From positions 51,944 through 115,943 of the forward strand of contig QKBC01000016.1 in the NCBI GenBank assembly GCA_003246205.1: DNA of 64,000 nt. Reading direction: 5' to 3'. Below the pieces are notes generated by a model. That model was not told where the DNA came from, did not search any database, and worked only from the letters and a program-made list of their open reading frames with translations. A program made the position numbers and the translations under genes. Positions 22,947-32,303 of the stretch are shown piece by piece (within the stretch, counting starts at the first letter, position 1; every line of letters begins with the position of its first letter). Origin of the DNA: Flavobacterium haoranii (GTDB taxonomy: Bacteria > Bacteroidota > Bacteroidia > Flavobacteriales > Flavobacteriaceae).

Positions 22947-25900
22947 TTAATGAGCCGTTACGGGTTTATACATCACATCATCGTCACCATCAGGCTGAAT
23001 TTCAGGTGCTTCTTCAGGAATAATGGGCTGTTTTAAAAACTTATAATACATTACCGGTACTACAAACAAGGTAAGTATCATTGAAAATATCAATCCGAAG
23101 GCTAATACACTTCCCAGTGGTGCCCACATTGGAGATTTACCGATAATCATTGGAACCACTCCAACTGCCGCCGCCGCTGATGTAAGGAAAATAGGTCGCA
23201 TTCTTCTTTTTGCAGCTGCAATAGCCGCCGCTTTATGTGTGTATCCGTGGTCACGTATAAGTTCGTCGGCATAATCTACCAATATAATCCCGTTTCGTAC
23301 TACAATACCAATCAAACTGATGATTCCCATAAAACCAGTCATTCCCAATGGATTCCCTGTAATAAGCAATCCGAAAAATGCACCGAACAAACTCAACAAG
23401 AACGTACACAAAATGATAAGTGATTTTCCCAAACTTTTGAATTGAAACAACAACGTAAGGAAAATAAGAATAAGACTAACTCCTAATGAAGTTCCCATTC
23501 CCGGAGCATTTTCCGCACTTGACTCTGCATCCCCTCCATATTGAATACTTGTTCCTTTAGGTAATTCCAATGCATCTATCTGCGGTTGAATATCTTTCAA
23601 AATACGTGATGGTTTTTTACCTAATTGTGCTTCGGAATATACACTTAACAATTTTAATCCATTGCGTCTTAAAAGCATTCCTGTATGCCATTCCGGTTCC
23701 AGCGTGGCTATTTCTTTCAACGCAATCTTAGTCCCATACATAGATGTAATATGCAGGTTTTCAAGCGCTGTAAGATCTTTTCTGCTTTCTTTATCATAGC
23801 GCAAAAAGATATCTACGGGCTTATCGCCTTCCCACAAAGTGGAAAAAGCAAAACCTTTTAATCCTGCACCCAAAGTTTGAGTAATTCTCTGATTAGAAAT
23901 ACCAAGGCGGTTCGCTTTTACATTATCGATATTAAGCTTTACCCCCATGTAGTCGTATTCGCTACTCAAACGGACATAGTTCGTACCTTCGGCTTCTTCA
24001 AGTATTTTTTTAACTTTTAAGGCAACTCTTTTTTGATCTGCTTCGTTCTCACTTACTATACGAATATCTATAGGTGCGCCTTCCTGAAAACTTAATTGTT
24101 TTATTTTAACAGCCCCATCAGGTATAAAACCTTTTAGCTTTTGCAGATATTCTTGTGCCATTTCGTTAGTTGCATCATTATCAACAGTTGTAATAAACAC
24201 TTGGGCAAAATGTTTTTTAGGAGATTCAGGCGCATACGAAGTATGGAAACGAGGTGAACTCATTCCTATAAAACTCGTTACATCCACTACTCGCTCATCT
24301 TTTTTCAAAATAGTTTCCAGTTCTTTTACTTTTTCTTCTGTTTTTTCTAAAGAAGTTCCGTTTGGCATCCAAATTTCCATATTGAACTGATTGCGCTCTG
24401 ATAGCGGGAAAAATTCAGAATCTACTTTAGTTGCAATGAAAAAGGCAGATAATACCGATAATACACCAAGAGCAATAGTGGTTTTAGGATGTCTGAAAGC
24501 AGCTTCTATTCCTTTGTCGAAAGCAGACTGCAGGTGGTCGAGCATATTTTTCTTTACAGGACGATCGCTTACTTTGTGTTTTAATCCTTTTTTAATAAAT
24601 ACATAACACGTATAAGGTGTAAACAACAACGCAATGAGCATGGAAATAGTAAGGGCTATTGCTACTGTAACAGGAAGCCAAAACATAAAATCTTTAGCAA
24701 TACCATCCATAAAAAGAGCCAATGGAAGGAATGCAAAAATAATAGCTAACGTTGCCGTAAAAATAGGAACCATTAACTGCTTGGCTGCCTGCCATGCTCC
24801 TGTCCACGGTGTAATGCCTTCATCTAACTTTTCGATATAATTATCGACAACTACAATAGCATTATCTACAACCATTCCTAAAACAATAACTAAGGCTGCT
24901 AATGTTACCTGATGAAGTTCTACACTAAACATTTGCATAAAAGCAAAAGTTATCAGAATAGAAATAGGTGCTGCTGCTGAAGCTACTGCTGCTACCCGAA
25001 AAGGCAACAACAACATTACAACCAATACTACTGAACCGATAGCCAAACCAAACTCCTTCATAAAATGACTGATACTCTCATCAACTACTTCGGGCTGGTT
25101 TACAATCGTTTTCATTTTTATATCGGGCGGAAAAGTTTTCTGGATCGTAGCGATCTTTTCTTCTACTTCATGCCCGAAAGCTACAACATTGTTCCCGGGC
25201 AACATATCAATAGATAGTACCATTGCCTGCTCTTCTCCTATTCGTACAAAAGATGATTTTTCCTCAAAACGACGCTCTAATGTTGCCACATCTTTCAAAC
25301 GGACAATTGTTCCTGAAGGTGTGGTATATATAATTTGATTCGCAATATCGTTCTCATCTTTATAACGACTATTGGTATAAATCGGAATCGTATTGTTTGA
25401 ACCCATTGCCACTTCGCCGGTATAACTCGTTACATTCTGTTGTTGCAACGTTCCGATAAGTGTACTAATATCAAAGCCGTATTGTTGTAACTTTTTATCA
25501 TCTATTTTGATATAGATCTGCTGACGTTGCCCTCCTGAACGGTTAATTTTAGAAACCATCGGAATCACTTTCAGTCCGTCTTCCAGTTTATCGAGATATT
25601 TTTCTATCTCGGCATACGAGCGTTCTTTTGACGATACCGAAATAATCATTGCTGTTACATCAGCAAAATTACTGTTGATAAAAGGTCCGATCACACCGGC
25701 AGGAAGTTTAGGACGTAAATTCGCATCCATATCTAATTGTAAGGTGTGCCAGAACTTTTTGCGATCCTTCACGCTGGTATAGATTTCCGTTGTCAAGAAA
25801 ACCTGTCCTTCTCGAACTTCTGATTTAGCCTTTTTCTTTTTGATTTCTTCAAATGAAAACAAATATTGTTCTATTTTTTTTGCTACTTCTTCCTCTACCT

Positions 25901-26087
25901 GATGTTCATCAGCTCCGGGATACAAAGCATATACCAATGCCGTAGGCATATCAATACGCGGGTTTTCGCTTCGCGGCATATTCATCAGCGAATTAAGTCC
26001 CATAATCATCAACAGGACTACCAGCACAATAACTACCTGCTTATGCTTCATCGCAGCTTCCAGGAAATGTATGTTACGTTTCGTCAT
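22947..26087 (-). CDS. RND efflux transporter (AcrB-like)
   Basis: A 1046-residue proton-driven transporter with 12 membrane helices and two large periplasmic loops, as in AcrB. Helix 4 has GMVVDNAIVVVDNYIEKLDE: the first Asp of the usual DD pair is kept but the second is Asn, seen also in other HAE-type pumps. The second half repeats the pattern (GIVVRNGIILVDYADELI). The N-terminal MPRSENPRIDMPTALVYALY is typical. It exports drugs, bile acids or lipids across both membranes; the substrate cannot be told. It follows the membrane-fusion gene by 30 bases. Confidence 0.92.
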   Translation of the reverse strand: MTKRNIHFLEAAMKHKQVVIVLVVLLMIMGLNSLMNMPRSENPRIDMPTALVYALYPGADEHQVEEEVAKKIEQYLFSFEEIKKKKAKSEVREGQVFLTTEIYTSVKDRKKFWHTLQLDMDANLRPKLPAGVIGPFINSNFADVTAMIISVSSKERSYAEIEKYLDKLEDGLKVIPMVSKINRSGGQRQQIYIKIDDKKLQQYGFDISTLIGTLQQQNVTSYTGEVAMGSNNTIPIYTNSRYKDENDIANQIIYTTPSGTIVRLKDVATLERRFEEKSSFVRIGEEQAMVLSIDMLPGNNVVAFGHEVEEKIATIQKTFPPDIKMKTIVNQPEVVDESISHFMKEFGLAIGSVVLVVMLLLPFRVAAVASAAAPISILITFAFMQMFSVELHQVTLAALVIVLGMVVDNAIVVVDNYIEKLDEGITPWTGAWQAAKQLMVPIFTATLAIIFAFLPLALFMDGIAKDFMFWLPVTVAIALTISMLIALLFTPYTCYVFIKKGLKHKVSDRPVKKNMLDHLQSAFDKGIEAAFRHPKTTIALGVLSVLSAFFIATKVDSEFFPLSERNQFNMEIWMPNGTSLEKTEEKVKELETILKKDERVVDVTSFIGMSSPRFHTSYAPESPKKHFAQVFITTVDNDATNEMAQEYLQKLKGFIPDGAVKIKQLSFQEGAPIDIRIVSENEADQKRVALKVKKILEEAEGTNYVRLSSEYDYMGVKLNIDNVKANRLGISNQRITQTLGAGLKGFAFSTLWEGDKPVDIFLRYDKESRKDLTALENLHITSMYGTKIALKEIATLEPEWHTGMLLRRNGLKLLSVYSEAQLGKKPSRILKDIQPQIDALELPKGTSIQYGGDAESSAENAPGMGTSLGVSLILIFLTLLFQFKSLGKSLIILCTFLLSLFGAFFGLLITGNPLGMTGFMGIISLIGIVVRNGIILVDYADELIRDHGYTHKAAAIAAAKRRMRPIFLTSAAAAVGVVPMIIGKSPMWAPLGSVLAFGLIFSMILTLFVVPVMYYKFLKQPIIPEEAPEIQPDGDDDVMYKPVTAH

Positions 26088-26117
26088 TTTTAAACAAGAT
26101 TTTACATTAAAAAGAGA

Positions 26118-27155
26118 TTAGAATTTAATCGATGAACCGTCTTCCAAGTTCGTTTGTCCGCTTACGATAAGCCTATCACCCGCTTGTAATCCTTTGCTTA
26201 CCACCACATCGTTAGTTCCTGTTATTTTAGAAATGCTTACTCTTTTTTTGATTGCAATATTGTTTTCTTTAGCAACAAACACGTAATTGATATTATCCGG
26301 GTCACGTACAAGTGCTTGTGCCGGAACAATAATCGCATTTTGATTTTTACCTGTGCTGATAATAATATCAGTAATCATTCCCGGTAGAAGTTGTCCGTTT
26401 GCATTATCCAGACGAACTTTTACAGTATATGTTTTTGAAAAGTTATCTGCCTGCGGATTGATAATGGTTACTTTTCCACTAATCTCTTTGTTCAACGACG
26501 GAATGGAAACCTGTGCTTCGGCTCCAATTTTCAATGATGAAATTTCATTTTCAGTGATAGCCGCTACAGCATAAACTTTATCTGTTTTTACAAGGGTAAA
26601 AGCAGGAATACCAGGCGCTGCAGTTGCACCTGCTTCGGTTTGTTTTTGAGTAACTATACCTGAAAAAGACGCATAAAGTTTAGTATCTCTCAAATTTTTA
26701 GCAGCAGACTGACTATTGGCTTGTGCTTGTGCCAAAGCTACTTTTGCAGCAATATAATCGCGTTCAGGCAGGCTATTCTTTTTGTACAACTGGTCTAAAC
26801 GATTAAAGTTATCTTGCGCTTGTTCTAAACCCGCACTTGCCACATCAAGATTATTTTGGTATGTATCAGGTTCAATGGCTGCTAATAACTGTCCTTTGGA
26901 AACATGCTCTCCTTCCTGAACATAAACTGCCGTTATTCTACCCGCAACGCTAAAACCGATGGAAACGGTATTATCTGCTTCTATACTTCCACTGTAGGTA
27001 AGTTTTTCAGGTTGTTCTGAAACCGTTATTTCCTTTACGGAAACTTTGTATACTTCTGTTGCTCCATCTGTGTTTTTTTGTTCTTTCTTGCCACAGCCAG
27101 ATACTATCAATATAGACAACAACATCAAAAAAAGATTTGTTCTAACCATATTCAT
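26118..27155 (-). CDS. Membrane-fusion protein of the RND pump (HlyD/AcrA family), lipoprotein
   Basis: A 345-residue lipoprotein: signal peptide MNMVRTNLFLMLLSILIVSG followed by Cys at the lipobox (LIVSGC). The body has a barrel-sandwich hybrid (GSIEADNTVSIGFSVAGRIT, then VYVQEGEHVSKGQLLA), a short coiled hairpin and the beta-barrel end (LVRDPDNINYVFVAKENN). It links the pump to the TolC channel and is the first gene of the operon. A second ATG two codons downstream is possible. Confidence 0.9.
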   Translation of the reverse strand: MNMVRTNLFLMLLSILIVSGCGKKEQKNTDGATEVYKVSVKEITVSEQPEKLTYSGSIEADNTVSIGFSVAGRITAVYVQEGEHVSKGQLLAAIEPDTYQNNLDVASAGLEQAQDNFNRLDQLYKKNSLPERDYIAAKVALAQAQANSQSAAKNLRDTKLYASFSGIVTQKQTEAGATAAPGIPAFTLVKTDKVYAVAAITENEISSLKIGAEAQVSIPSLNKEISGKVTIINPQADNFSKTYTVKVRLDNANGQLLPGMITDIIISTGKNQNAIIVPAQALVRDPDNINYVFVAKENNIAIKKRVSISKITGTNDVVVSKGLQAGDRLIVSGQTNLEDGSSIKF

Positions 27156-27266
27156 GGGATTTTTACATTTGATAATTTAAATTGCAAATATCCGCGAATC
27201 GGTTAGGGTTCAAAAGACCTGTTTTCGGCTAATTTTGGTCTAAATCCGTACTTTTTAACAAAAACC

Positions 27267-28175
27267 TTATTTGTATCGTTCTCTGAATGCTTTCGGAGAA
27301 ATCTTCATTTTCTTTTTAAAAAATTTCCCGAAGAAAGATTGATTGCTAAAATTGAGTTTTTCAGCTATCTGAGCTATGGTCAGCGAATTATCAACAAGTA
27401 AATCCAGTGCTTCCATAATAACTACTTCTTCTATAACTTCGCGAGCAGACAAGTCGGATGCTTCTTTTGTTACTTTGGACAAATAATCAGGTGTAACAGA
27501 AAGTTTATTGGCATAAAACTGTACACCTCGTTCTTCTTTTACATGGATTTCCAATAAATTGAGGAACTTCAGGACAAGTTGTTTTTTACGGGATGTTTTC
27601 ATTTTCATTTCTTTTATATCTTCTCTGAAAACATCCATGAATTCTAAAGTTAGCAAATTAAAATAATGGGCTATTCTTTCTTTTTGATAAAATGCTTCTT
27701 GATTCAAATTGAGATAATACATATTTTTTATCAGGACAAAAAATATGTCTCGCTTTTCTACCGTAAGTTTCCAAACCGGTTTTTCTTTTACTGTAAAAAA
27801 ACGCAATACATTTAAGTCACTGTGATTTAAAAGGTTTCTTTGTGCAAAATCTTGTGTAAAACTGACTCCGATAGACTCTGTGTCTTCTATAATTTCTAAG
27901 ACCTGAATAATGGTTTGCGGAGAAAAAACAATAAGGTCATTTTCTTCCAACAAGTATGTAACCAAATTAAGCTGAATCTTAATTTTTCCTTTTATTATAA
28001 GCATTACACCTATATTATCAGACCGAAACGGATATGGAAAAGGATTTTCGGTTATTGGTTCTTCATCAAAGCTAACGTGTAATTCGCTTGATTGCTCTTC
28101 TTGTCCCAAAATATTGAAAACATCTCTTAAGCTATGATGTTGTATGGAAGGTTTATTATTCAAATTATGCTGCAT
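27267..28175 (-). CDS. AraC-family transcriptional regulator
   Basis: A 302-residue protein with an N-terminal cupin-like sensor (about 40-130: GVMLIIKGKIKIQLNLVTYL, then LEENDLIVFSP) and a C-terminal AraC DNA-binding domain. The domain has FYANKLSVTPDYLSKVTKEA and the second helix-turn-helix TIAQIAEKLNFSNQSFFGKF, then FKKKMKISPKAFRERY. It lies upstream of the efflux genes on the same strand, 111 bases before them, and is the likely activator. TetR at the other end would then be a second control point. AGACC...GGTCT at 27215-27241 is a possible operator. Confidence 0.88.
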   Translation of the reverse strand: MQHNLNNKPSIQHHSLRDVFNILGQEEQSSELHVSFDEEPITENPFPYPFRSDNIGVMLIIKGKIKIQLNLVTYLLEENDLIVFSPQTIIQVLEIIEDTESIGVSFTQDFAQRNLLNHSDLNVLRFFTVKEKPVWKLTVEKRDIFFVLIKNMYYLNLNQEAFYQKERIAHYFNLLTLEFMDVFREDIKEMKMKTSRKKQLVLKFLNLLEIHVKEERGVQFYANKLSVTPDYLSKVTKEASDLSAREVIEEVVIMEALDLLVDNSLTIAQIAEKLNFSNQSFFGKFFKKKMKISPKAFRERYK

Positions 28176-28360
28176 TTTATGTAAAAATAAAAAATATATC
28201 TATCATTTAAATTTTATCTTTTTTACGCTGTCTTACATTGATTTTTTTACTCTGAAAAACTATCCGTTTATCCGTTAGAAAAAAAATAAAAAAAATTGTA
28301 ACTTTTTTGAAACTCATTACGTATAAGTATTGAACTTAAAAGAACAAAGGAGAGAAATAA

Positions 28361-29224
28361 ATGAGACAGCTCAAAATTACGAAGCAGGTTACAAACCGTG
28401 AGACTGCTTCTTTAGACAAATACCTTCAGGAGATTGGTAAAGTTGATCTTATTACTGCTGATGAAGAGGTAGAATTAGCACAAAGAATCAAAGCCGGTGA
28501 CCAAAGAGCATTGGAAAAACTAACAAAAGCTAATTTACGTTTCGTAGTATCAGTTGCAAAACAATATCAAAATCAAGGACTTACACTACCCGATTTAATT
28601 AATGAAGGAAACTTAGGTTTGATTAAAGCGGCACAACGTTTTGATGAAACCCGTGGTTTTAAATTCATTTCTTATGCTGTTTGGTGGATTCGTCAATCTA
28701 TCTTACAAGCTTTGGCAGAACAATCGCGTATTGTACGTTTGCCATTGAATAAAATCGGTTCTATCAACAAAATCAATAAAATGTATGCGTTGTTAGAACA
28801 ATCCAGTGAGCGTGCTCCTTCTGCTGAAGAGATTGCAAAAGAGTTGGACATGACGGTAAATGACGTAAAAGAATCTATGAAAAATTCCGGTCGTCACTTA
28901 TCAATGGATGCACCGCTTGTAGAAGGTGAAGATTCTAACTTATATGATGTCTTACGTTCAGGAGAATCTCCGAACCCAGACAGAGAATTAATTCACGAAT
29001 CTTTACAGACTGAAATTGAAAGAGCTTTGGAAACTTTAACACCGAGAGAAGCGGACGTTGTACGTTTGTATTTCGGTTTAGGAGACCAACATCCGATGAC
29101 TTTAGAAGAAATCGGTGAAACTTTCGATTTAACTCGCGAACGTGTTCGTCAGATCAAAGAAAAAGCAATCAGACGATTAAAACACACTTCAAGAAGTAAA
29201 ATTTTAAAAACATATTTAGGCTAA
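28361..29224 (+). CDS. rpoD: Primary sigma factor RpoD (SigA)
   Basis: A 287-residue sigma-70 protein, the short form usual in Bacteroidota, lacking most of region 1.1. Region 1.2 ([18 protein letters not shown]), 2.1-2.4 ([40 protein letters not shown]), region 3 and 4.2 ([20 protein letters not shown]) are all present. It directs the core enzyme to TTTG/TAnnTTTG promoters like those described here. Unusually for this phylum, the leader has AAAGGAG 10 bases before the ATG, a purine-rich ribosome site. It is followed by two terminators. Confidence 0.97.
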   Translation: MRQLKITKQVTNRETASLDKYLQEIGKVDLITADEEVELAQRIKAGDQRALEKLTKANLRFVVSVAKQYQNQGLTLPDLINEGNLGLIKAAQRFDETRGFKFISYAVWWIRQSILQALAEQSRIVRLPLNKIGSINKINKMYALLEQSSERAPSAEEIAKELDMTVNDVKESMKNSGRHLSMDAPLVEGEDSNLYDVLRSGESPNPDRELIHESLQTEIERALETLTPREADVVRLYFGLGDQHPMTLEEIGETFDLTRERVRQIKEKAIRRLKHTSRSKILKTYLG

Positions 29225-29240
29225 GCCTATTAAACGTAAC

Positions 29241-29304
29241 AACAGTTTAATAACTGTTCGTTTTTTGATTGATGATTGAAACCTCGGCTGATTACCGAGG
29301 TTTT
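29241..29304 (+). terminator. Double terminator after rpoD
   Basis: The first hairpin is AACAGTT-TAAT-AACTGTT followed by CGTTTTTT (29241-29266). The second is AAACCTCGG-CTGATTA-CCGAGGTTT (29279-29304), then TGTTTTA. Both are close to perfect. Confidence 0.85.
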
Positions 29305-29572
29305 GTTTTATAAATAAACTCAAGATTCAAAATTCTAAGTTGAATATTCTAAATTCAAAAAAATCTTAATTTATATCTTTACTTAAATAACGAACATTCA
29401 ATGTTGAACAACGAATTTTCAACTTTATAAACTTCAAGATTCTAAATTCAAATGCCAAAATTTTGAACGATGAAATATTTTTATTTATTGTACCTTTGCC
29501 AAAACAACATAACAACAGATTAATTCAATGTTCATTTTTGAATTTTGATTAACGAATTTTGAACTAACTACT
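29305..29572. other. AT-rich intergenic region with the rpe promoter
   Basis: TACCTTTG at 29491-29498 is a full -7 element for rpe; no TTTG lies at the exact -33 distance. The rest repeats imperfect ATTC/GAAT motifs (AAGATTCTAAATTC, TTGAATTTTGA, GAATTTTGAAC) in both orientations. Beyond this low-complexity sequence I see nothing. Confidence 0.5.
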
Positions 29573-30235
29573 ATGAGTAAAAACACATTAATTGCGCCAT
29601 CAATTTTAGCCGCAGATTTTGCAAATCTTCAACGTGATATTGAAATGATCAACCAAAGTGAAGCGGATTGGTTTCACATTGACATTATGGATGGTGTTTT
29701 CGTTCCGAATATTTCTTTTGGAATGCCGGTTTTAAGCGCTATTACTAAATATGCTAAAAAAACTATTGACGTTCATTTAATGATCGTAGACCCGGATCGT
29801 TATATTGCTACTTTCAAAAAATTAGGTGCTGATAATTTAACGGTTCACTATGAAGCTTGTACTCACTTACACCGTACATTACAAGCCATAAAAGCGGAAG
29901 GGATGAAAGCCGGAGTCGCTATTAATCCTCATACTAACATTATGCTATTAGAAGATGTTATCCAAGACATTGATCTAGTATGCTTAATGAGTGTTAATCC
30001 CGGATTCGGCGGACAATCTTTTATTGAAAACACGTATACCAAAGTAAAAAAGCTTAAAGAATTGATCACTCTGAAAAATGCTCCGACTTTAATTGAAATT
30101 GACGGTGGTGTTACAAATAAAAATGCGAAAGCTTTGGTCGAAGCCGGAGCTGATGTTCTGGTTGCCGGAAGCTATGTATTCGGTGCTGCTAATCCAACAG
30201 CAACAATTGCAGATTTAAAAAAAATTACTAAATAA
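29573..30235 (+). CDS. rpe: Ribulose-phosphate 3-epimerase
   Basis: A 220-residue TIM-barrel protein at normal length. The start is IAPSILAADFANLQRDIEMI; metal and substrate motifs follow in WFHIDIMDGVFVPNISFG, VDVHLMI-like DVHLMIVDP, VCLMSVNPGFGGQSF and LIEIDGGVTNKNA. It interconverts ribulose-5-phosphate and xylulose-5-phosphate in the pentose phosphate pathway. It is a single gene with its own promoter and a REP-like repeat after it. Confidence 0.97.
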   Translation: MSKNTLIAPSILAADFANLQRDIEMINQSEADWFHIDIMDGVFVPNISFGMPVLSAITKYAKKTIDVHLMIVDPDRYIATFKKLGADNLTVHYEACTHLHRTLQAIKAEGMKAGVAINPHTNIMLLEDVIQDIDLVCLMSVNPGFGGQSFIENTYTKVKKLKELITLKNAPTLIEIDGGVTNKNAKALVEAGADVLVAGSYVFGAANPTATIADLKKITK

Positions 30236-30254
30236 AATTCAGCATAAACCCCAT

Positions 30255-30320
30255 CACTTCGAACAAAGAGAGGAATTTCCTAATTTGTTTCATGAGATTT
30301 CTCCCTTTGGTCGAAATGAC
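30255..30320. repeat. REP-like imperfect palindrome between rpe and the CBS gene
   Basis: ACTTCGAACAAAGAGAGGAA on the left and GAGATTTCTCCCTTTGGTCG, then AAATGAC on the right form an imperfect inverted repeat. The right half recurs at 17491-17518. Similar TTTCTCC...GTCGAAATGAC units are dispersed in flavobacterial genomes. It may end transcription of the convergent genes, although no long T-run is present. Confidence 0.55.
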
Positions 30321-30342
30321 AAACTATCTGTTATATTAGATT

Positions 30343-30789
30343 CTAATATTGACTTATCAAATATTTGATCAAATCTGTTGTGGTTAAAATTCCTACCAAC
30401 AGATTTCCTTCGCAAACAGGAAGCGCGTGAAATTCTTTTTTAGCTAATATTTCAGCGGCTTCTTTAATCGTTGTTTCCGGTGAAATAGCGATCAGATTTT
30501 TAGCCATAACCTGCTCCACTGTAAACATATTATATACTGTAGTATCTACTACTTCATCGTTATCATCAACTGCATCGGCAAATGAAATACGCAACAAATC
30601 GGTATAACTCAACATCCCCAAAATTTTATTGCCATTTACAACCGGAATATGACGAATATGGTGCTTTTTGAAAAGGCTTTCTGCTTTAGTCAAATCATCG
30701 GTAATATTCAACTTAACTACGTTTGTTGTCATTATAGTTGAAACAGGAACACGTTGTTTCATAAGGCTTATTTTTTGATTACTATTCAA
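30343..30789 (-). CDS. CBS-domain pair protein
   Basis: A 148-residue protein made of two CBS motifs: VSTIMTTNVVKLNITDDLTK with HIRHIPVVNGNKILGMLSYT, and VEQVMAKNLIAISPETTIKE with FHALPVCEGNLLVGILTTTD. Such pairs bind adenine nucleotides and regulate partners or transport. No other domain is fused. It is probably a single-gene unit; the next minus-strand gene begins 81 bases upstream of its start. The partner is unknown. Confidence 0.85.
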   Translation of the reverse strand: MNSNQKISLMKQRVPVSTIMTTNVVKLNITDDLTKAESLFKKHHIRHIPVVNGNKILGMLSYTDLLRISFADAVDDNDEVVDTTVYNMFTVEQVMAKNLIAISPETTIKEAAEILAKKEFHALPVCEGNLLVGILTTTDLIKYLISQY

Positions 30790-30869
30790 AGTTACTCATA
30801 AAACAACAATAATCAGAAAAGCTAAATCATTGGAAATGAATATTTTTTTTTGTATCTTAAGCAGTTGGT

Positions 30870-31670
30870 TTACTTTACTTCTTTAAAATTAATCATTGTT
30901 TTTACCAACTCATATAATTGCGGAAATTCTGTCTGAAACCTATGCGGAGTTTCAAAGAAATGCTCCAAAACAACTGCTATAAATTCAAACTCATTGGTAT
31001 ACGCATAAATTCGAAAATAATCCGATTCAACCATTTTCTTATGATTTGCCGGATATTTGATCTGCTCAATAATCTCGTCATAAGTTGCTGTAAAAATAGT
31101 AGAGGAAGTATCTGTACTCTTTAATCCCTGATAATGCAATACGTGTCCGAATTCATGCAATCCTAAATTCAAATTATCATTAGAAATCTGATATCCTTCT
31201 AAAAAATGTTTCCATGAAAAAACAATGGCATTCATTGCAGGGTTAAACTCTCCTTTATGGTAATTATCATTGATTCTGGAATAATAGATATCCGGATAAA
31301 TAATGATCTTATCTATCACGTCAAATAAATAACGGCGCATTCCAAAAGTCAGCATAATGGCTGTTGCAGCAATCAACACCTGTATTTCATCTGTAATTTC
31401 AAGCCCATCTTTTCCATAAAACGGATATTGTTTTATGAATTTTGCTACTCTGTGTTCAAAATACTGTTTTTGTTTTATCGGCAGTTTACTATAAAACTCA
31501 AATTGATCGTTTAAGATTTCTAACTGTTGAAGTGACAATTTCTTTGGGAAAGGATAAAAATGTACATAAATAGGTTTCCTGAAAAAGAAAGCATAAACAG
31601 GTTCAACTACAACATGGTAGACAAAGAACGATGTAAAAATAAGACCTGCAAGGATTAAAAAATATACCAA
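30870..31670 (-). CDS. MtfA-like zinc peptidase (M90 family)
   Basis: A 266-residue protein with an N-terminal membrane segment (MVYFLILAGLIFTSFFVYHV). The zinc motif is LGLHEFGHVLHY (HExxH type) and further down NEFEFIAVVLEHFFETP, where MtfA places its third ligand glutamate. In E. coli MtfA binds Mlc and affects glucose transport; here only the fold and zinc site can be claimed. It is a single gene, separated by 73 bases from the TolQ-like gene upstream. Confidence 0.75.
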   Translation of the reverse strand: MVYFLILAGLIFTSFFVYHVVVEPVYAFFFRKPIYVHFYPFPKKLSLQQLEILNDQFEFYSKLPIKQKQYFEHRVAKFIKQYPFYGKDGLEITDEIQVLIAATAIMLTFGMRRYLFDVIDKIIIYPDIYYSRINDNYHKGEFNPAMNAIVFSWKHFLEGYQISNDNLNLGLHEFGHVLHYQGLKSTDTSSTIFTATYDEIIEQIKYPANHKKMVESDYFRIYAYTNEFEFIAVVLEHFFETPHRFQTEFPQLYELVKTMINFKEVK

Positions 31671-31743
31671 AAAATAAGCGAGATTACATATACAGCTAAG
31701 ATATAAAATTAAGCTAAAAAATCTCGCTTATTTAATAATACTT

Positions 31744-32097
31744 TTATTTATCTAAAAGTGTTAAAACAATTATTCCGACTCTTCCGATTAAAAAAGTGAA
31801 CATTCCGAAAACAGAAGGCAAAAAAGATACTTTTAAACCTCCAGCCAAAATTTCGGCTGTAACATTCCCCATTCTCTGAATAAAATCAAAGGCACTTATT
31901 AAGCCTATCGATTGTCCCAGAATTCCCCAAACTAAGACAAACAAACTAATTGAAGCAATTAAATTTTTCGTTTTAGTGTTATCCGATTTTTTAAACACTC
32001 CTTTTACTATCAGTAACAGAATCACTATTAATAGTAAAACAATAGGAACCATAAAAACAGGTCCGCCTTCATAAATTTTTTCTAAAATCATTTTCAT
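31744..32097 (-). CDS. Small MotA/TolQ/ExbB-like membrane protein
   Basis: A 117-residue protein with three membrane segments: near 14-32 (VFMVPIVLLLIVILLLIV), 48-66 (SISLFVLVWGILGQSIGL) and 95-113. EKIYEGGPVFMVPI near the start and GNVTAEILAGGLKVSFLPSV near the end recall the MotA/TolQ/ExbB family, but it is shorter than functional stators. It is divergent from the LytS/LytTR pair and likely their target. TTTTGCGAC repeats flank the shared control region. Confidence 0.65.
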   Translation of the reverse strand: MKMILEKIYEGGPVFMVPIVLLLIVILLLIVKGVFKKSDNTKTKNLIASISLFVLVWGILGQSIGLISAFDFIQRMGNVTAEILAGGLKVSFLPSVFGMFTFLIGRVGIIVLTLLDK

Positions 32098-32153
32098 ATT
32101 TTTTAGTTGTTAATATGATCCAAAATTAGTTTACTATTAATTTCTGTTTTTTG

Positions 32154-32266
32154 TTTTGCGACTAACTAACTGTACTTTACTCTAAAAAACCAAATTTACA
32201 TCGATACCAGCAAATATTTCCATTAGAAAACCGAAACAGGCTTAAAATGCGTCATTCGTCGCAAAA
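32154..32266. promoter_or_regulatory. Two inverted copies of TTTTGCGACnAA in the divergent region
   Basis: TTTTGCGACTAA begins at 32154 and its inverse TTCGTCGCAAAA ends at 32266. Each copy lies 38-57 bases before a start codon (the membrane protein at 32097 and the kinase at 32304), in mirror orientation. This fits one regulator, such as the LytTR protein encoded here, acting on both sides. Confidence 0.5.
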
Positions 32267-32303
32267 GTTTTAAAAAAAATGAGAATTTCGTTAAATTGGC
32301 TAC

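Noticed and set aside
29305..29572. Possible CRISPR or tandem array of ATTC/GAAT motifs
   Set aside because: The motifs differ in length, spacing and orientation; it is low-complexity sequence. No CRISPR array or cas gene was seen anywhere.
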